A stretch of DNA of 53,383 nucleotides from Bacteroidales bacterium (GCA_017616775.1 JAFZXM010000056.1:1-53383), one strand, 5' to 3'. Counted from the first letter of the stretch, positions 16,569-25,593 are shown. Numbers and translations are program-made. The notes: generated from the letters alone by a model not told the origin.

Positions 16569-17786
16569 CTATTTCATGTGGAGGTCGTGCCCCATTTTGT
16601 CTTGTTTGGTTTTTAAATATCGTGCGTTCTCCGTGTTGGGAGCGATAATAATGGGAATGGTTTTTACTATTTCTATTCCATGACCGAGCAATCCTGCTCT
16701 TTTGGTAGGATTATTGGTGATGAGTTGTATTTTGGTGGCATGTAAGTGCTTGAGTATTTGTGCACCTATGCCATAGTCTCTTTCGTCGGCGCGAAAACCC
16801 AACTCCAAATTGGCTTCCACCGTATCTCTGCCCAATTCTTGCAAGTGATAGGCTTTGAGTTTGTTAATAAGTCCGATACCTCTTCCTTCTTGGCTCATAT
16901 ACAATACCAAACCTTTTCCGGCCCGGTCTATCATTTGCATGGCGGTATGGAGTTGGTCTCCGCAATCGCATTTGCAGGAGCCGAAAATATCGCCTGTGGC
17001 ACAGGATGAGTGAACCCTTACCATTATTTCTTCACCTTCTTCCCATTCGCCTTTTTTGAGCGCCAGATGGGTGCTTCCGTTATTGAGTTGGGTGTAGGCT
17101 ATCAATTTGAAAGTTCCCCATTTGGTAGGAAGGTTTACTTCTTCTTCTTTTCGTATAAGTGTTTCTGTTTTAATGCGGTAAGCTATTAAATCTTGTATGG
17201 AGATAAGTTTGATATGATGAGTTTCAGCCACTTTTATTAATTGGGGCAGGCGGGCCATGGTACCGTCCGGATTGATAATTTCTATCAGGGCCCCTGCGGG
17301 TTGTAATCCGGCTAAGCGGCATAAATCTATGGTGGCTTCGGTGTGTCCTGCTCTTTCCAATACCCCTCCGTCTTTGGCTTTCAAAGGATTGATGTGTCCC
17401 GGGCGGCCTAATTGTTCAGGCCGGGTATCGGGTTGGGAAAGAGCGTAAATGGTTTTGGCCCTGTCGGACATGGATACGCCGGTAGTGCAACCGTTGCCGA
17501 GCAAATCCACCGAAATGGTAAACGGAGTACCCAAAAGGGAGGTGTTGTTGTTGACTTGCATATCCAAGTCCAGTTGTTTGCAACGTTCGGCACTTAAAGG
17601 AGAACACAATACCCCTCTGCCGTAACTGAGCATAAAATTGACTTTCTCTGCGGTGATTTTTTCGGCGGCAATAATAAAATCCCCTTCATTTTCACGGTCT
17701 TCATCGTCAACCACTATTACAAATTTACCCGCCTTAAAATCTTCTATAGCTTCCTTTATGGTGTTGAATTTGAATTCTTGATTCAT
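16569..17786 (-). CDS. ribBA: Bifunctional riboflavin biosynthesis protein RibBA
   Basis: A fusion of 3,4-dihydroxy-2-butanone-4-phosphate synthase (N-terminal, about residues 1-205) and GTP cyclohydrolase II (C-terminal), which together feed both branches of riboflavin synthesis. The N-terminal half shows [12 protein letters not shown] and [15 protein letters not shown]. The C-terminal half has the three zinc cysteines C262, C273 and C275 in the [16 protein letters not shown] segment, and [11 protein letters not shown]. The 405-residue length is normal. It lies 12 nt after the YbbR-like gene in a tight operon. No riboswitch-like leader is possible at this spacing. Confidence 0.96.
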   Translation of the reverse strand: MNQEFKFNTIKEAIEDFKAGKFVIVVDDEDRENEGDFIIAAEKITAEKVNFMLSYGRGVLCSPLSAERCKQLDLDMQVNNNTSLLGTPFTISVDLLGNGCTTGVSMSDRAKTIYALSQPDTRPEQLGRPGHINPLKAKDGGVLERAGHTEATIDLCRLAGLQPAGALIEIINPDGTMARLPQLIKVAETHHIKLISIQDLIAYRIKTETLIRKEEEVNLPTKWGTFKLIAYTQLNNGSTHLALKKGEWEEGEEIMVRVHSSCATGDIFGSCKCDCGDQLHTAMQMIDRAGKGLVLYMSQEGRGIGLINKLKAYHLQELGRDTVEANLELGFRADERDYGIGAQILKHLHATKIQLITNNPTKRAGLLGHGIEIVKTIPIIIAPNTENARYLKTKQDKMGHDLHMK

Positions 17787-17798
17787 GTTTGCACAATG

Positions 17799-18227
17799 TT
17801 ATTGTTCCGTATGCTCTTGCTTAGGGTCAATAGTGAGAGCAATATTTATTCTATTGAGTATTTGCATGTTTTCAGGAAAAGAGGGATAGTATTCTGCAAT
17901 ATAATTGGCCAATTGTTCTTTGTTGATAACAATATGCCTGCATTTCTTTTGGGTGGGCGTACAGATGGCGTCGTAATCCACTTCCAGCACTTTTTTGCGA
18001 AATTCCAACGGAAGCAGATATACCCCTTGACTTTCAAAATTAATGGAAATCATGGTGTCCGATTGGGAAGTGATCTCCTTGCCGTTGGGAAGATTGGTGA
18101 ATTCTATAGCGAAATCATAGGTCTGTTGATAGTTTTTTGACATTTTTACGGCAAACCATGCCAAAAAGGATATAAACAAGCATATTAAGAACAATCGTCT
18201 TTTTCCCCATCCCGAGTTTTTGGCCAT
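17799..18227 (-). CDS. YbbR-like single-pass membrane protein
   Basis: A 142-residue protein with an N-terminal membrane anchor (RRLFLICLFISFLAWFAVKM) and an extracytoplasmic beta-rich domain. In Bacteroidetes a protein of this kind follows yajC, and the YbbR-like assignment rests on that position and on the LAWFAVKMSKN start followed by the TNLPNGKEI block. The molecular role is unknown. It starts 29 nt after yajC and ends 12 nt before ribBA. Confidence 0.7.
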   Translation of the reverse strand: MAKNSGWGKRRLFLICLFISFLAWFAVKMSKNYQQTYDFAIEFTNLPNGKEITSQSDTMISINFESQGVYLLPLEFRKKVLEVDYDAICTPTQKKCRHIVINKEQLANYIAEYYPSFPENMQILNRINIALTIDPKQEHTEQ

Positions 18228-18256
18228 TTTCCTTTAGTTTTTTGCGTGCTTGACTC

Positions 18257-18586
18257 TTAATTTTCCTTCTTTTCAGAGGTTTCAAATTGTGCTATGGCAC
18301 TTTTTTCCACCACAATTTTTCCACCGTCTTCTATTTCAAGACATACTGTGGTATCTTGTATGCTGCTGATTTTTCCGTGCAAACCGCCTATTGTTACCAC
18401 CTTATTGCCTTTTTGCAAACTGTCTCTGAACTTTTTAGCTTCTTTTTCTTTTTTTGTTTGCGGACGAATAAGGAAAAAGTAAAATATAAAAATGATTAAC
18501 GCAAAGAAAATAAGTGTTGAGGACCAACTTCCGTTGCCTTGTTGCGCATTGTTGCCGGCAAAAAGTATAATGTTCGTTAAATTCAT
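18257..18586 (-). CDS. yajC: Preprotein translocase accessory subunit YajC
   Basis: A 109-residue protein with one N-terminal transmembrane helix (about residues 20-41), the family motif FFLIRPQTKKEKEAKKF, and the conserved GNKVVTIGGLHGKI block. YajC associates with SecDF-YidC at the inner membrane and helps protein export. The gene begins 8 nt after the DUF1573 gene ends, so the two are co-transcribed. Confidence 0.94.
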   Translation of the reverse strand: MNLTNIILFAGNNAQQGNGSWSSTLIFFALIIFIFYFFLIRPQTKKEKEAKKFRDSLQKGNKVVTIGGLHGKISSIQDTTVCLEIEDGGKIVVEKSAIAQFETSEKKEN

Positions 18587-18594
18587 GGTGATTG

Positions 18595-19050
18595 TTATTT
18601 GGTTTCTACTATTGCTGTAAATGTTAGTCTGGTTTCTGAAGGATAGGTGTTAGCCTGTACGGTAACGCCACTGCTTATCATGCCGTGTTTGGTTTCGGTA
18701 TTGAAATTAATGCTTACATCGCCTTTGTCTCCCGGCATGACAGGAGTTTTGGTAAATTGAGCAACCGTGCAACCACAGGAAGGTACCACAGATGATATTA
18801 CCAGGGGAGATTTTCCCGTATTGGTAAAATGGTAGGTATAACTTACCTTTTCTCCCTGCATCAAATTGCCGAAATCATGGCTGAGCTTGTCAAAACTGAT
18901 CACAGGCATTTTACTGTTGTCTGTTTCCCCTTCGGCGCTGACGGGAATATTCACAATGGCGGCATCTATTTCTTTAGGCCCGTTATGGCAAGCCGTCAGT
19001 GAAATAGCCATCCATAATAACATTCCTAAATAGATAATGTGTTTACTCAT
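18595..19050 (-). CDS. DUF1573 lipoprotein
   Basis: A 151-residue lipoprotein with signal peptide and lipobox (SLTAC, Cys 21 from the chosen start) and a DUF1573 domain (ISFDKLSHDFGNL, HFTNTGKSPLVI, PSCGCTVA). A longer frame opens at 19098, but the -7 box at 19077-19084 lies inside that extension. The ATG at 19048-19050 is the first start downstream of the predicted transcription start and gives a proper signal peptide. DUF1573 proteins are common envelope proteins of unknown function. It is the first gene of a five-gene operon with yajC, YbbR, ribBA and the O-methyltransferase. Confidence 0.88.
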   Translation of the reverse strand: MSKHIIYLGMLLWMAISLTACHNGPKEIDAAIVNIPVSAEGETDNSKMPVISFDKLSHDFGNLMQGEKVSYTYHFTNTGKSPLVISSVVPSCGCTVAQFTKTPVMPGDKGDVSINFNTETKHGMISSGVTVQANTYPSETRLTFTAIVETK

Positions 19051-19076
19051 TTGCTTTTTATGTTTTACTAAAACTG

Positions 19077-19084
19077 CAAAGATA
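19077..19084 (-). promoter_or_regulatory. -7 box of the DUF1573-yajC-YbbR-ribBA-OMT operon
   Basis: TATCTTTG on the minus strand, about 27 nt before the ATG at 19050. It fixes the start of the DUF1573 gene downstream of 19077. Confidence 0.65.
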
Positions 19085-19270
19085 ACATTTTTTTTCAAAT
19101 CATGTCATCCTGTTTGGCAGGTTAATTTTTTTTGTCAATCCTGCAGACAATTGCATTGAAGAATACCCTGCCGGTGGCTGTTGCTTTATTTTTTTATGGT
19201 GTTTGTATTGTCTGTTAAATGTTGGCAGGGTTGAAAATAATTCCGGCCAGCGGATAATCAAAAAAAATGA

Positions 19271-19278
19271 TACATTTG
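19271..19278 (+). promoter_or_regulatory. -7 box upstream of the 56-residue ORF
   Basis: TACATTTG fits TAnnTTTG, 67 nt before the ATG at 19345. It supports transcription of the small ORF and the membrane protein gene that follows. Confidence 0.5.
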
Positions 19279-19344
19279 CATATTGGATAAAGTAAGTCCG
19301 AAAAGATTTGCTTTCTTTATTTTTTTTAACGGTAATAACTCAAT

Positions 19345-19515
19345 ATGGACAATAATTTTAAAATCAAAATAGACGAACTCATCCAGGAGGTGAGCAAAAT
19401 TAATGATTTGAACATCAAAGTGGATATTTTAAATTATATGGAGCAGCAAGCGGGTTTTCTATTGTGGCAATTGGAAGACGAATGCCATATAGATGAAGAT
19501 GTCCATAATTATTAG
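19345..19515 (+). CDS. Small acidic protein, 56 aa, unknown
   Basis: ATG at 19345, TAG at 19513-19515. The product is acidic, probably helical (DELIQEVSKINDLN, YMEQQAGFLLWQLED), with no membrane segment and one cysteine. I do not recognise it. A -7 box stands upstream, and the next gene on the same strand begins 40 nt later. The charge pattern (K and I at regular spacing, then D and E) looks protein-like rather than random. It could be a small partner of the following membrane protein. Confidence 0.5.
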   Translation: MDNNFKIKIDELIQEVSKINDLNIKVDILNYMEQQAGFLLWQLEDECHIDEDVHNY

Positions 19516-19555
19516 CCGTATATTTTCCTTATTGCAGTCTTAAGGGAGCATCCGC

Positions 19556-20029
19556 ATGAAAATTTTACGGAATATTGTTTTTTTTCTTTTGCAAATAACA
19601 TGGTGCCTGTTTCAAAACATAGCGGGGGCATTGCTTTTTTTGTGTATTCCCGGGCGTAAGCCGTGTTTGAGGTATCACAGGGCTTTTGTCCGATATTGGT
19701 CCTTGCAGTATAGTATGTGCATGGGTCTTTTTGTGTTTTTAACCGGTCATCACGGCCGGTATGCCCGAAAAGAGGATATGAATAGAGAATCATTTTCAAT
19801 ATTGCGGCATGAATATGGTCACACCCGTCAATCTTTATTGTTGGGCCCCTTTTATTTTTTGCTTGTCGCATTGCCTTCGGCAATATGGTGTGGCTTGCCT
19901 TGGTGCAAACGCTATCGTCAAAACAAAAAAATACCGTATTATCACTTTTACACCGAAAGTTGGGCCAACCGCTTAAGTGACAAATATTTCAAAACACGGC
20001 TACAGGAAACCGCACACGGGAAAAAATAA
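19556..20029 (+). CDS. Membrane protein with HEYGH motif, possible metallopeptidase
   Basis: 157 residues with two hydrophobic segments (about 8-32 and 48-64) and a third after the motif (about 98-118). Between them is HEYGHTRQS, an HExxH motif, and near the end YTESWANRL, whose glutamate could be a third zinc ligand. Similar small membrane proteins with HEYGH and an ESWAD/ESWAN tail occur in Firmicutes and Bacteroidetes without a known function. A zinc-dependent membrane peptidase is a reasonable inference only. It follows the 56-residue ORF by 40 nt and faces the cysteine synthase gene. Confidence 0.75.
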   Translation: MKILRNIVFFLLQITWCLFQNIAGALLFLCIPGRKPCLRYHRAFVRYWSLQYSMCMGLFVFLTGHHGRYARKEDMNRESFSILRHEYGHTRQSLLLGPFYFLLVALPSAIWCGLPWCKRYRQNKKIPYYHFYTESWANRLSDKYFKTRLQETAHGKK

Positions 20030-20176
20030 TGCCGGCATGGCGGATTTCCGTTTGTCGGGGGGTAAAAGAATGAAAATAGCGGCCATTGTTTTGCGACAGT
20101 GGCATATTATAATTTCCTTCTACATTTTACTGATAGTTGAAAATCCTATTTTCAGCGCTGTTTGTCCACCTTAAGT

Positions 20177-21103
20177 TTAAAGGTATAAAGGAGTGGAAAA
20201 ATAGCGTTCACCGGTATCGGGCAGTATGGTTACCACTGTTTTGCCCGGACCTAATTGAAGTGCCAATTGCAGTGCGGCAGCTACATTGGTGCCTCCGGAT
20301 ATGCCGCAGACTATCCCTTCTTTGCGGGCCAAATCCCTTGCGGTGGCAAGAGCCGTTTCGTCACTTATTATACAAATATGATTGTATATATTCTGATTCA
20401 AATTACCGGGTATCAATCCGTCTCCTATGCCCATTTGCAGATGGCTGCCAATGGTGCCTCCGGACAATATGGCGGCTTTTTCAGGCTCCACGGCCCATAT
20501 TTGGATATCGGGATTATGCTTTTTTAAGCTTTCTCCCACACCCGAAAGAGTGCCTCCTGTGCCTATGCCGGCACAAAAACCGTGTATGGGCGCATTCACC
20601 TGACGGATGATCTCCATGCCTGTTTGATTTTTGTGCGTTTGAGGATTGACTTTGTTTTCAAATTGTTGCGGCAGATACACATTGGGATTTTCTTCCGCCA
20701 TTTCATTCATTATTTGTACGCACTGGTCTATACATTCGCCTATATCACCGCAGTCATGTACCAATTGTACTTCAGCACCGTAGTGCTGCATGAGTTTTCT
20801 GCGTTCCATGCTCACCGAATCGGGCATGATAATGATGGTTTTATAACCCAAAACCGCACCTACCAGCGCAAGCCCTATACCTTGATTTCCACTGGAAGTT
20901 TCTACTATAATGCTGTCTTTATTGATTTTACCTTCTTTTTCGGCTTGAAGGATAATATTGTAAGCTACACGGGTTTTGATGGAGCCACCTACATTCAAAC
21001 CTTCATATTTTACCAATATTTCGGCATGACGGTCGGTAGTCATGTGTTGTAAGCGAATAATAGGTGTATTGCCTATACATTCCAAGATATTGTTGTAGAT
21101 CAT
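20177..21103 (-). CDS. cysK: Cysteine synthase (O-acetylserine sulfhydrylase)
   Basis: A PLP fold-type II enzyme that makes cysteine from O-acetylserine and sulfide. The 308-residue product has the PLP lysine at 43 (GGSIKTR), the substrate loop ETSSGNQGIG, the phosphate-binding GTGGTLSG, and the C-terminal DTGERYFST. The usual text around the lysine is GSVKDR; here it is GSIKTR, as in a branch found in Clostridia. The reaction is therefore likely but not proven, and cystathionine beta-synthase-like or other beta-replacement activity is the alternative. It is a single gene with a -7 box at 21154-21161. Confidence 0.88.
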   Translation of the reverse strand: MIYNNILECIGNTPIIRLQHMTTDRHAEILVKYEGLNVGGSIKTRVAYNIILQAEKEGKINKDSIIVETSSGNQGIGLALVGAVLGYKTIIIMPDSVSMERRKLMQHYGAEVQLVHDCGDIGECIDQCVQIMNEMAEENPNVYLPQQFENKVNPQTHKNQTGMEIIRQVNAPIHGFCAGIGTGGTLSGVGESLKKHNPDIQIWAVEPEKAAILSGGTIGSHLQMGIGDGLIPGNLNQNIYNHICIISDETALATARDLARKEGIVCGISGGTNVAAALQLALQLGPGKTVVTILPDTGERYFSTPLYL

Positions 21104-21153
21104 TTATTATTGTTGTTAAGATACGGAATAAATTCCACAAAATTAAGTCGGGG

Positions 21154-21161
21154 CAAAATTA
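21154..21161 (-). promoter_or_regulatory. -7 box of the cysteine synthase gene
   Basis: TAATTTTG on the minus strand, about 50 nt before the ATG at 21103. Confidence 0.5.
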
Positions 21162-21275
21162 CACAAAAAATCGGTTGTCACATGTTTTTGATCAGCGGTT
21201 TTGATGTAATAATATGCAAAAAACATGTAATAATTTAATGTAATAAATTGAATATTAGTAATATTTACAATAAAA

Positions 21276-21301
21276 AAAAGAGAATGCATGCATTCTCTTT
21301 T
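21276..21301 (-). terminator. Terminator after the HMA protein gene
   Basis: A perfect 26-nt palindrome centred on GCATGC, with an A-run (21272-21279) on its left that reads as a U-run on the minus strand. It lies 25 nt beyond the last gene of the 30130-21327 cluster, and is the only strong hairpin at that cluster's end. Confidence 0.75.
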
Positions 21302-21326
21302 ATGATAAAATGGATGTTTTGGAGGC

Positions 21327-21818
21327 TTATTTTTTCTGTTTCGGGCAGCAATTGTGTTCTTCATTGCATGTTTTTTTGGCATTTTTTTCACCGCAGGCAT
21401 CGTTTTTCGCCGTTTTTTCACCGGCACAGGCATGTCCTTGGCCGCAAGCGGCATTCGGTGTATTGCCGCATTGGGCATGACAATTTTTGTTGCATTGCTG
21501 CCGGCATGAAGAAGGAAGTGTTTCTTCCGCGGAGAATCCCAATTTGTTAATGGCTTTACACAAATTCACCACCGTGTTTTTAGCAGGATTATAAATGATG
21601 GTGACTTTGGCGCTTGCCAAATCATACATCACATCCTTCACCCCTTTTTCATAGGCGATATTGTTTTCTATCGTGTTTTTGCATTTCTCGCAGGTACCGT
21701 TGGTCTGTATGGTAGTTTGCACATATTTGTTGTTTTTGCCGTTGCCGGCTTTTTGCGCCTGTGCCGTATTCAAGCACATCAAAATGCACAATGTTAAGGT
21801 TAAATTGATGATTTTCAT
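21327..21818 (-). CDS. Secreted HMA-domain protein with cysteine-rich tail
   Basis: 163 residues. A signal peptide (to about AQA, residue 21) is followed by a heavy-metal-associated domain (about 32-100) with the metal-binding pair C43 and C46 (GTCEKC) and the KVTIIYNPAKN strand. From residue 104 the tail is packed with cysteines (CRQQC, NKNC, QCG, CGQGHACAG, CGEKN, CNEEHNCC), 12 or more in 60 residues, and lysine-rich. The HMA fold binds copper or another soft metal. The tail could be a metal reservoir or scavenger. It lies 10 nt after the TonB receptor gene, which suggests joint metal capture and uptake at the outer membrane. Confidence 0.85.
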   Translation of the reverse strand: MKIINLTLTLCILMCLNTAQAQKAGNGKNNKYVQTTIQTNGTCEKCKNTIENNIAYEKGVKDVMYDLASAKVTIIYNPAKNTVVNLCKAINKLGFSAEETLPSSCRQQCNKNCHAQCGNTPNAACGQGHACAGEKTAKNDACGEKNAKKTCNEEHNCCPKQKK

Positions 21819-21828
21819 ATTATATGTT

Positions 21829-24117
21829 TTAAATGTTATTGTATTTCAAAGTGAATCTCAAACCGATATAACCCATAATTCCCATGATGGGACCCCATAT
21901 CATGGAAGCATCAAAATCGGTGCCAAAAGGATCCGGCGCATCCAAAATAGGTGTTTGTTGGCGGTAATTGGTCAGATTTTCACCGCCGAGATATAATTCT
22001 ATGTATTTGAATTTTCTGGTTATTTGGGCGCTCAGCCCGATATATGCGGGTGTTTTCATGTTGGATGTCAACTCTTCGGGTATAAGTTCAGGGTGTGTGT
22101 CAAAAAATGTCATATAGGCATCCGGCAGGCAGGAACGACTATGGAATTGCATGGTTACGGCAAATTTCCACCGTTCGTATTTGGTGGCATAGTTGAGGCT
22201 TAATAATGCTTTGTGGGGTGGCATCAAAGCTTTGGTGTGAGCGGTGTTGTTGATATTTTCTTTGGTCAGAGTATATCTGTATGCCGCCGTTATTTCCATT
22301 CCTTTGCAGGGGTATAGTTGCAATTCTGCTTGCACGGCATGCGAATAAGCTTTTTTATGGGTGTTTCGGAAATATACATAATAATAATCACAGTCAATAT
22401 CGGCAACGGTTTGATGCATAAAATAGGTGAAGTAGTAGTCTATCATAAAAGAGCATTGTCGTTGGCCGATGGTAAAAAGTCGGGTGAAATTGATGCCTGC
22501 GTTATAGGCTTCTTCCGCATGTAGGGAATCGCTGATCACCAATGTTTTGCCGCTGGCCATCAAGCCGGTGTTTTCCATCAAAGGGTGGGGTGTTCTATAT
22601 CCTTTGCCTGCAGTTATACGGATGGCACTCTTAGGTGTAAATTGCCATTTCAAATGCATGCGGGGTGTCCAAAACAAACCGTATAAATTGTTATAATCCA
22701 ATCGGAAGCCGGCAATAACCGCCAATTTGTCTTTTAGAATATAACAATATTGTGCAAAAGTGCCAGGCACTATTTCCGTGTTTTTAAACCGATAATCGGC
22801 TTCCGGTATGTGAATGCACAGTAATCTGTACCATTCTGAAAAATAATCTATGTTACAGCTCAGTCCGGCGTCTATTTTATGCCGGTTGCGTTTGTCCAGA
22901 TAATTTTCGTAGAATACGTTGATATAGCCGCTCAATTGTCTGGCTTGGTATGCTTTTAGTCCGTAGCAGGCATCGTAATCGTGAAAGGTGAATGAAACAA
23001 TGGAGCCTATACTTTCGTTATCGCCTTTGAGAAATATTCCGTTTTTGTCTATGAGGTTAAACCTGTGGTTTACTATGCCTATGCAATAACGGTCGGCACT
23101 TCCTTTGTCGGTTCTGCGCACATCTTTTTCCCCGCCGAGGCGGTTGTCGTACAGATAGCTGTAGAGCAGATGTCCCGATAGTTTGTTAGGAACGGTATAG
23201 TCCCAGCGGTTCATCAGGTTCACGTGGGTGTTCAATGGTGCATCCAAAAAGCCGTCATGATTGTGGTCCATTCTCAGAGGTGTGTTTTCCACGTGTCCCA
23301 ATATCATGGTGCTGACATTTTCTTTGACGGGAATGCGGGTGTTGAAATTGAATTCATTGCGCAGTTGGGTATTTAAAAACGCGTTGATAAACACTTTTTC
23401 TTTGTTGGTTTCGGGCTTTTTATAGATGATGGAAATTTGTCCCGTAATGGATTCATATCCGTTGACAACCGAAGCGGTGCCCTTGGATATGCTGATGCTT
23501 TCCATCCACGTTCCGGGAACGTACAAAAGTCCCAAAGAGGTGGCCACACCGCGTATATAGGGTGTGTTTCCCAGCATGATTTGGGTATATTTGCCGTCCA
23601 GGCCCAGCATCTGTATTTGTTTGGCTCCGGATACGGCGTCGGAATAGGAAACATCCACCGAGGTATTGCTTTCAAAGCTTTCCGCCAAATTGCAGCAGGC
23701 GGCTTTGCGCAAACCGTCGGAAGTGATTACTTGCGTAAATACGGGTTGTATGGATATATAGCTGGTTTCACCGGAACTGACAGTGACTTCTTGTAAGGTG
23801 TTGATACCTGTAAGGGTAATATGAACGCTTTGGTCGGAGTCCTTAATAAAAATGGTATCAGACAGGTAACCTACATAATGAACTATCAAACGGTTGTAAC
23901 CGGAAATTTTTTTTATGGAAAAATTACCGGCAGAATCACTGACAACGCCTGTGTTGCTGCCTTGCCAATAAATATTTGCTCCTTCCAGCACCTGTATGTT
24001 GCCCGAAGCATCTTTGCCGTCAACCGTTCCGTTGACATATTGGGCCATGCAGGAAATAACGGTTGAACCGGTTAATAGTAAAATGCTTAGGATGATTTTT
24101 ACACAAAACTTTTTCAT
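21829..24117 (-). CDS. TonB-dependent outer-membrane receptor
   Basis: 762 residues. A signal peptide (ending near ISCMAQ) is followed by a carboxypeptidase-regulatory-like domain (about 27-110; EGANIYWQGSNTGVVSDSAGNFSI), a TonB plug (about 120-240; QIQMLGLDGKYTQIMLGN, SISISKGTASVVNGYESITGQI) and a long 22-strand-type barrel ending in an aromatic-rich C-terminus (GLRFTLKYNNI). There is no SusD partner, so a glycan is less likely. The downstream HMA gene, 10 nt away, points to a metal or metal chelate as substrate. Upstream, 6 nt away, is a beta-helix lipoprotein gene. Confidence 0.92.
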   Translation of the reverse strand: MKKFCVKIILSILLLTGSTVISCMAQYVNGTVDGKDASGNIQVLEGANIYWQGSNTGVVSDSAGNFSIKKISGYNRLIVHYVGYLSDTIFIKDSDQSVHITLTGINTLQEVTVSSGETSYISIQPVFTQVITSDGLRKAACCNLAESFESNTSVDVSYSDAVSGAKQIQMLGLDGKYTQIMLGNTPYIRGVATSLGLLYVPGTWMESISISKGTASVVNGYESITGQISIIYKKPETNKEKVFINAFLNTQLRNEFNFNTRIPVKENVSTMILGHVENTPLRMDHNHDGFLDAPLNTHVNLMNRWDYTVPNKLSGHLLYSYLYDNRLGGEKDVRRTDKGSADRYCIGIVNHRFNLIDKNGIFLKGDNESIGSIVSFTFHDYDACYGLKAYQARQLSGYINVFYENYLDKRNRHKIDAGLSCNIDYFSEWYRLLCIHIPEADYRFKNTEIVPGTFAQYCYILKDKLAVIAGFRLDYNNLYGLFWTPRMHLKWQFTPKSAIRITAGKGYRTPHPLMENTGLMASGKTLVISDSLHAEEAYNAGINFTRLFTIGQRQCSFMIDYYFTYFMHQTVADIDCDYYYVYFRNTHKKAYSHAVQAELQLYPCKGMEITAAYRYTLTKENINNTAHTKALMPPHKALLSLNYATKYERWKFAVTMQFHSRSCLPDAYMTFFDTHPELIPEELTSNMKTPAYIGLSAQITRKFKYIELYLGGENLTNYRQQTPILDAPDPFGTDFDASMIWGPIMGIMGYIGLRFTLKYNNI

Positions 24118-24123
24118 AGGGAT

Positions 24124-25593
24124 TTATTCGTGGGCGCCTATTGAAGGAGGATTGTTACGGGGCATGTTTTTTTTGTCTGTTGTAATTTGCGGCATATACA
24201 CTCCCGCCGATTTGCAGGGAGAGGAGGCCGACAAGGACAAATCCAAGTCGTCTTTTGCCGTTTTGACGAATAACGGATTTTTGTTTTGCAATATATTGTT
24301 ACCATGCGGAATGGTATCTAATGAGGTTGTTTTGATTTTAAGCAGGCAATAGTCCAATTGCAAATCCATTACGGCATCGTTGAGACAGGTGGTGTACAAT
24401 TCATTGTCGGCTGTTCCGTAGATAATATTGTTTGTAAATCGGGTATAGCAATCGCCGTAGCCGGCTGTTCCGTTTACATCGGTGGTAATATCGTAGTTGC
24501 TTACTATCACTGCCGGCATGGTGCGTTGTGTAGAGATGGCATTGTAAATGGTATTGTGAAAGAAATCATACACTCCGCCGGCACTCAAGCATACGCAAGC
24601 CTGTTTGGAATTGATAATTTCATTGTTATATGCTTGTATATGATAACTTCGGGCATATATTCCGTACAGTTCCGTTTTTTTGATGGTGGTGTTTTGCAAC
24701 AGCAAGGTATTGCCAAGCATGGTGTTGCCAATGGTTTCTGCCTGTATGCCTATGTAGGCATTGGAAATGACGGCATGGGAAATTTCATGGTTGCGGTCAC
24801 TTTCGCACAGCCAAATTCTATCCCATTGGGAATAGTCATCTTGATACCAGGGTTCAATACGGTCTCCTTGGAAGGTTACCACTTGGTCAAGGGTGCCTTT
24901 TACTTGTAATGAAGAGCCTGTATATGCCCATATTCCGCTATTTTTGTGCAGATATATTTTTGTTCCGGGGTCTATGATTAAGGTGGCGGAGGAATCTATG
25001 ATGGCATAACCGTAAACAACGTAAGGCTTGTCGGCTGTCCAATGTACGGTTTCTCCTTCATGTGCTACTATATTGCCCGCCACACCTCCTTGTCCGTCAG
25101 GGGTGGCGTAAATGGCTTGGGGCAATATAAAATGAGCATCTTGTCCGAAAGCCAGCAAATCCACATTCTGTCTGTTTCCGTTAGTATAAAATGCCAAAGT
25201 ATCGGCCACCAGCATCGGTATGTCGGATTGGTTGGGCGGAATATTGATTTTGATAAAAATAAATATGCTGTCTTTTGCGGCTATTTCCACCTCCCGGGCT
25301 TGTCGGCAAGCTACGCCGTCTATATTGATGCTGTAGTATGAAGAGGAGCCTCCTACCAAGGCAATATCGGTTTTGACGGCGGCATTGTAAGGGTTGAATA
25401 CTTTCAGGGTGCGGGTGATAGAACTTACCGAGGTGAAAATAGTGTCAAAAGTAACCGCTTGGGTGGAAAAACGCAAGCGTGCATTCTTGTCGGTGTTATA
25501 ATTTGTATGCTTGCACGAAAAAAACACCGACAGCCATAATATCAGCATTACATTAGCTTGGTAATAAAAACAGCATCTTTTATTCATCTTCAT
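24124..25593 (-). CDS. Lipoprotein with right-handed parallel beta-helix
   Basis: 489 residues with a lipobox (VFFSC, Cys 27). An Ig-like N-terminal domain follows (LRFSTQAVTFDTIFTSVSS, KVFNPYNAAVKTDI). A beta-helix comes next, with repeated turns (HAVISNAYIGIQAET, NTTIKKTELYGIYARS, NEIINSKQACVCLSAGG), and the protein ends in PSIGAHE, a common end of such helices. Helices of this type occur in polysaccharide-active enzymes, but no catalytic residues can be assigned here. It precedes the TonB receptor by 6 nt and so may be a surface partner of it. Confidence 0.82.
   Translation of the reverse strand: MKMNKRCCFYYQANVMLILWLSVFFSCKHTNYNTDKNARLRFSTQAVTFDTIFTSVSSITRTLKVFNPYNAAVKTDIALVGGSSSYYSINIDGVACRQAREVEIAAKDSIFIFIKINIPPNQSDIPMLVADTLAFYTNGNRQNVDLLAFGQDAHFILPQAIYATPDGQGGVAGNIVAHEGETVHWTADKPYVVYGYAIIDSSATLIIDPGTKIYLHKNSGIWAYTGSSLQVKGTLDQVVTFQGDRIEPWYQDDYSQWDRIWLCESDRNHEISHAVISNAYIGIQAETIGNTMLGNTLLLQNTTIKKTELYGIYARSYHIQAYNNEIINSKQACVCLSAGGVYDFFHNTIYNAISTQRTMPAVIVSNYDITTDVNGTAGYGDCYTRFTNNIIYGTADNELYTTCLNDAVMDLQLDYCLLKIKTTSLDTIPHGNNILQNKNPLFVKTAKDDLDLSLSASSPCKSAGVYMPQITTDKKNMPRNNPPSIGAHE

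Noticed and set aside
20137..20610. Plus-strand open frame overlapping the cysteine synthase gene
   Set aside because: It lies antisense to well-conserved coding sequence and its translation has no recognisable domain.
21276..21301. The 26-nt palindrome as a regulator operator
   Set aside because: Its position just after the last gene of the cluster and the A-run that gives a U-tail on the minus strand fit a terminator better.
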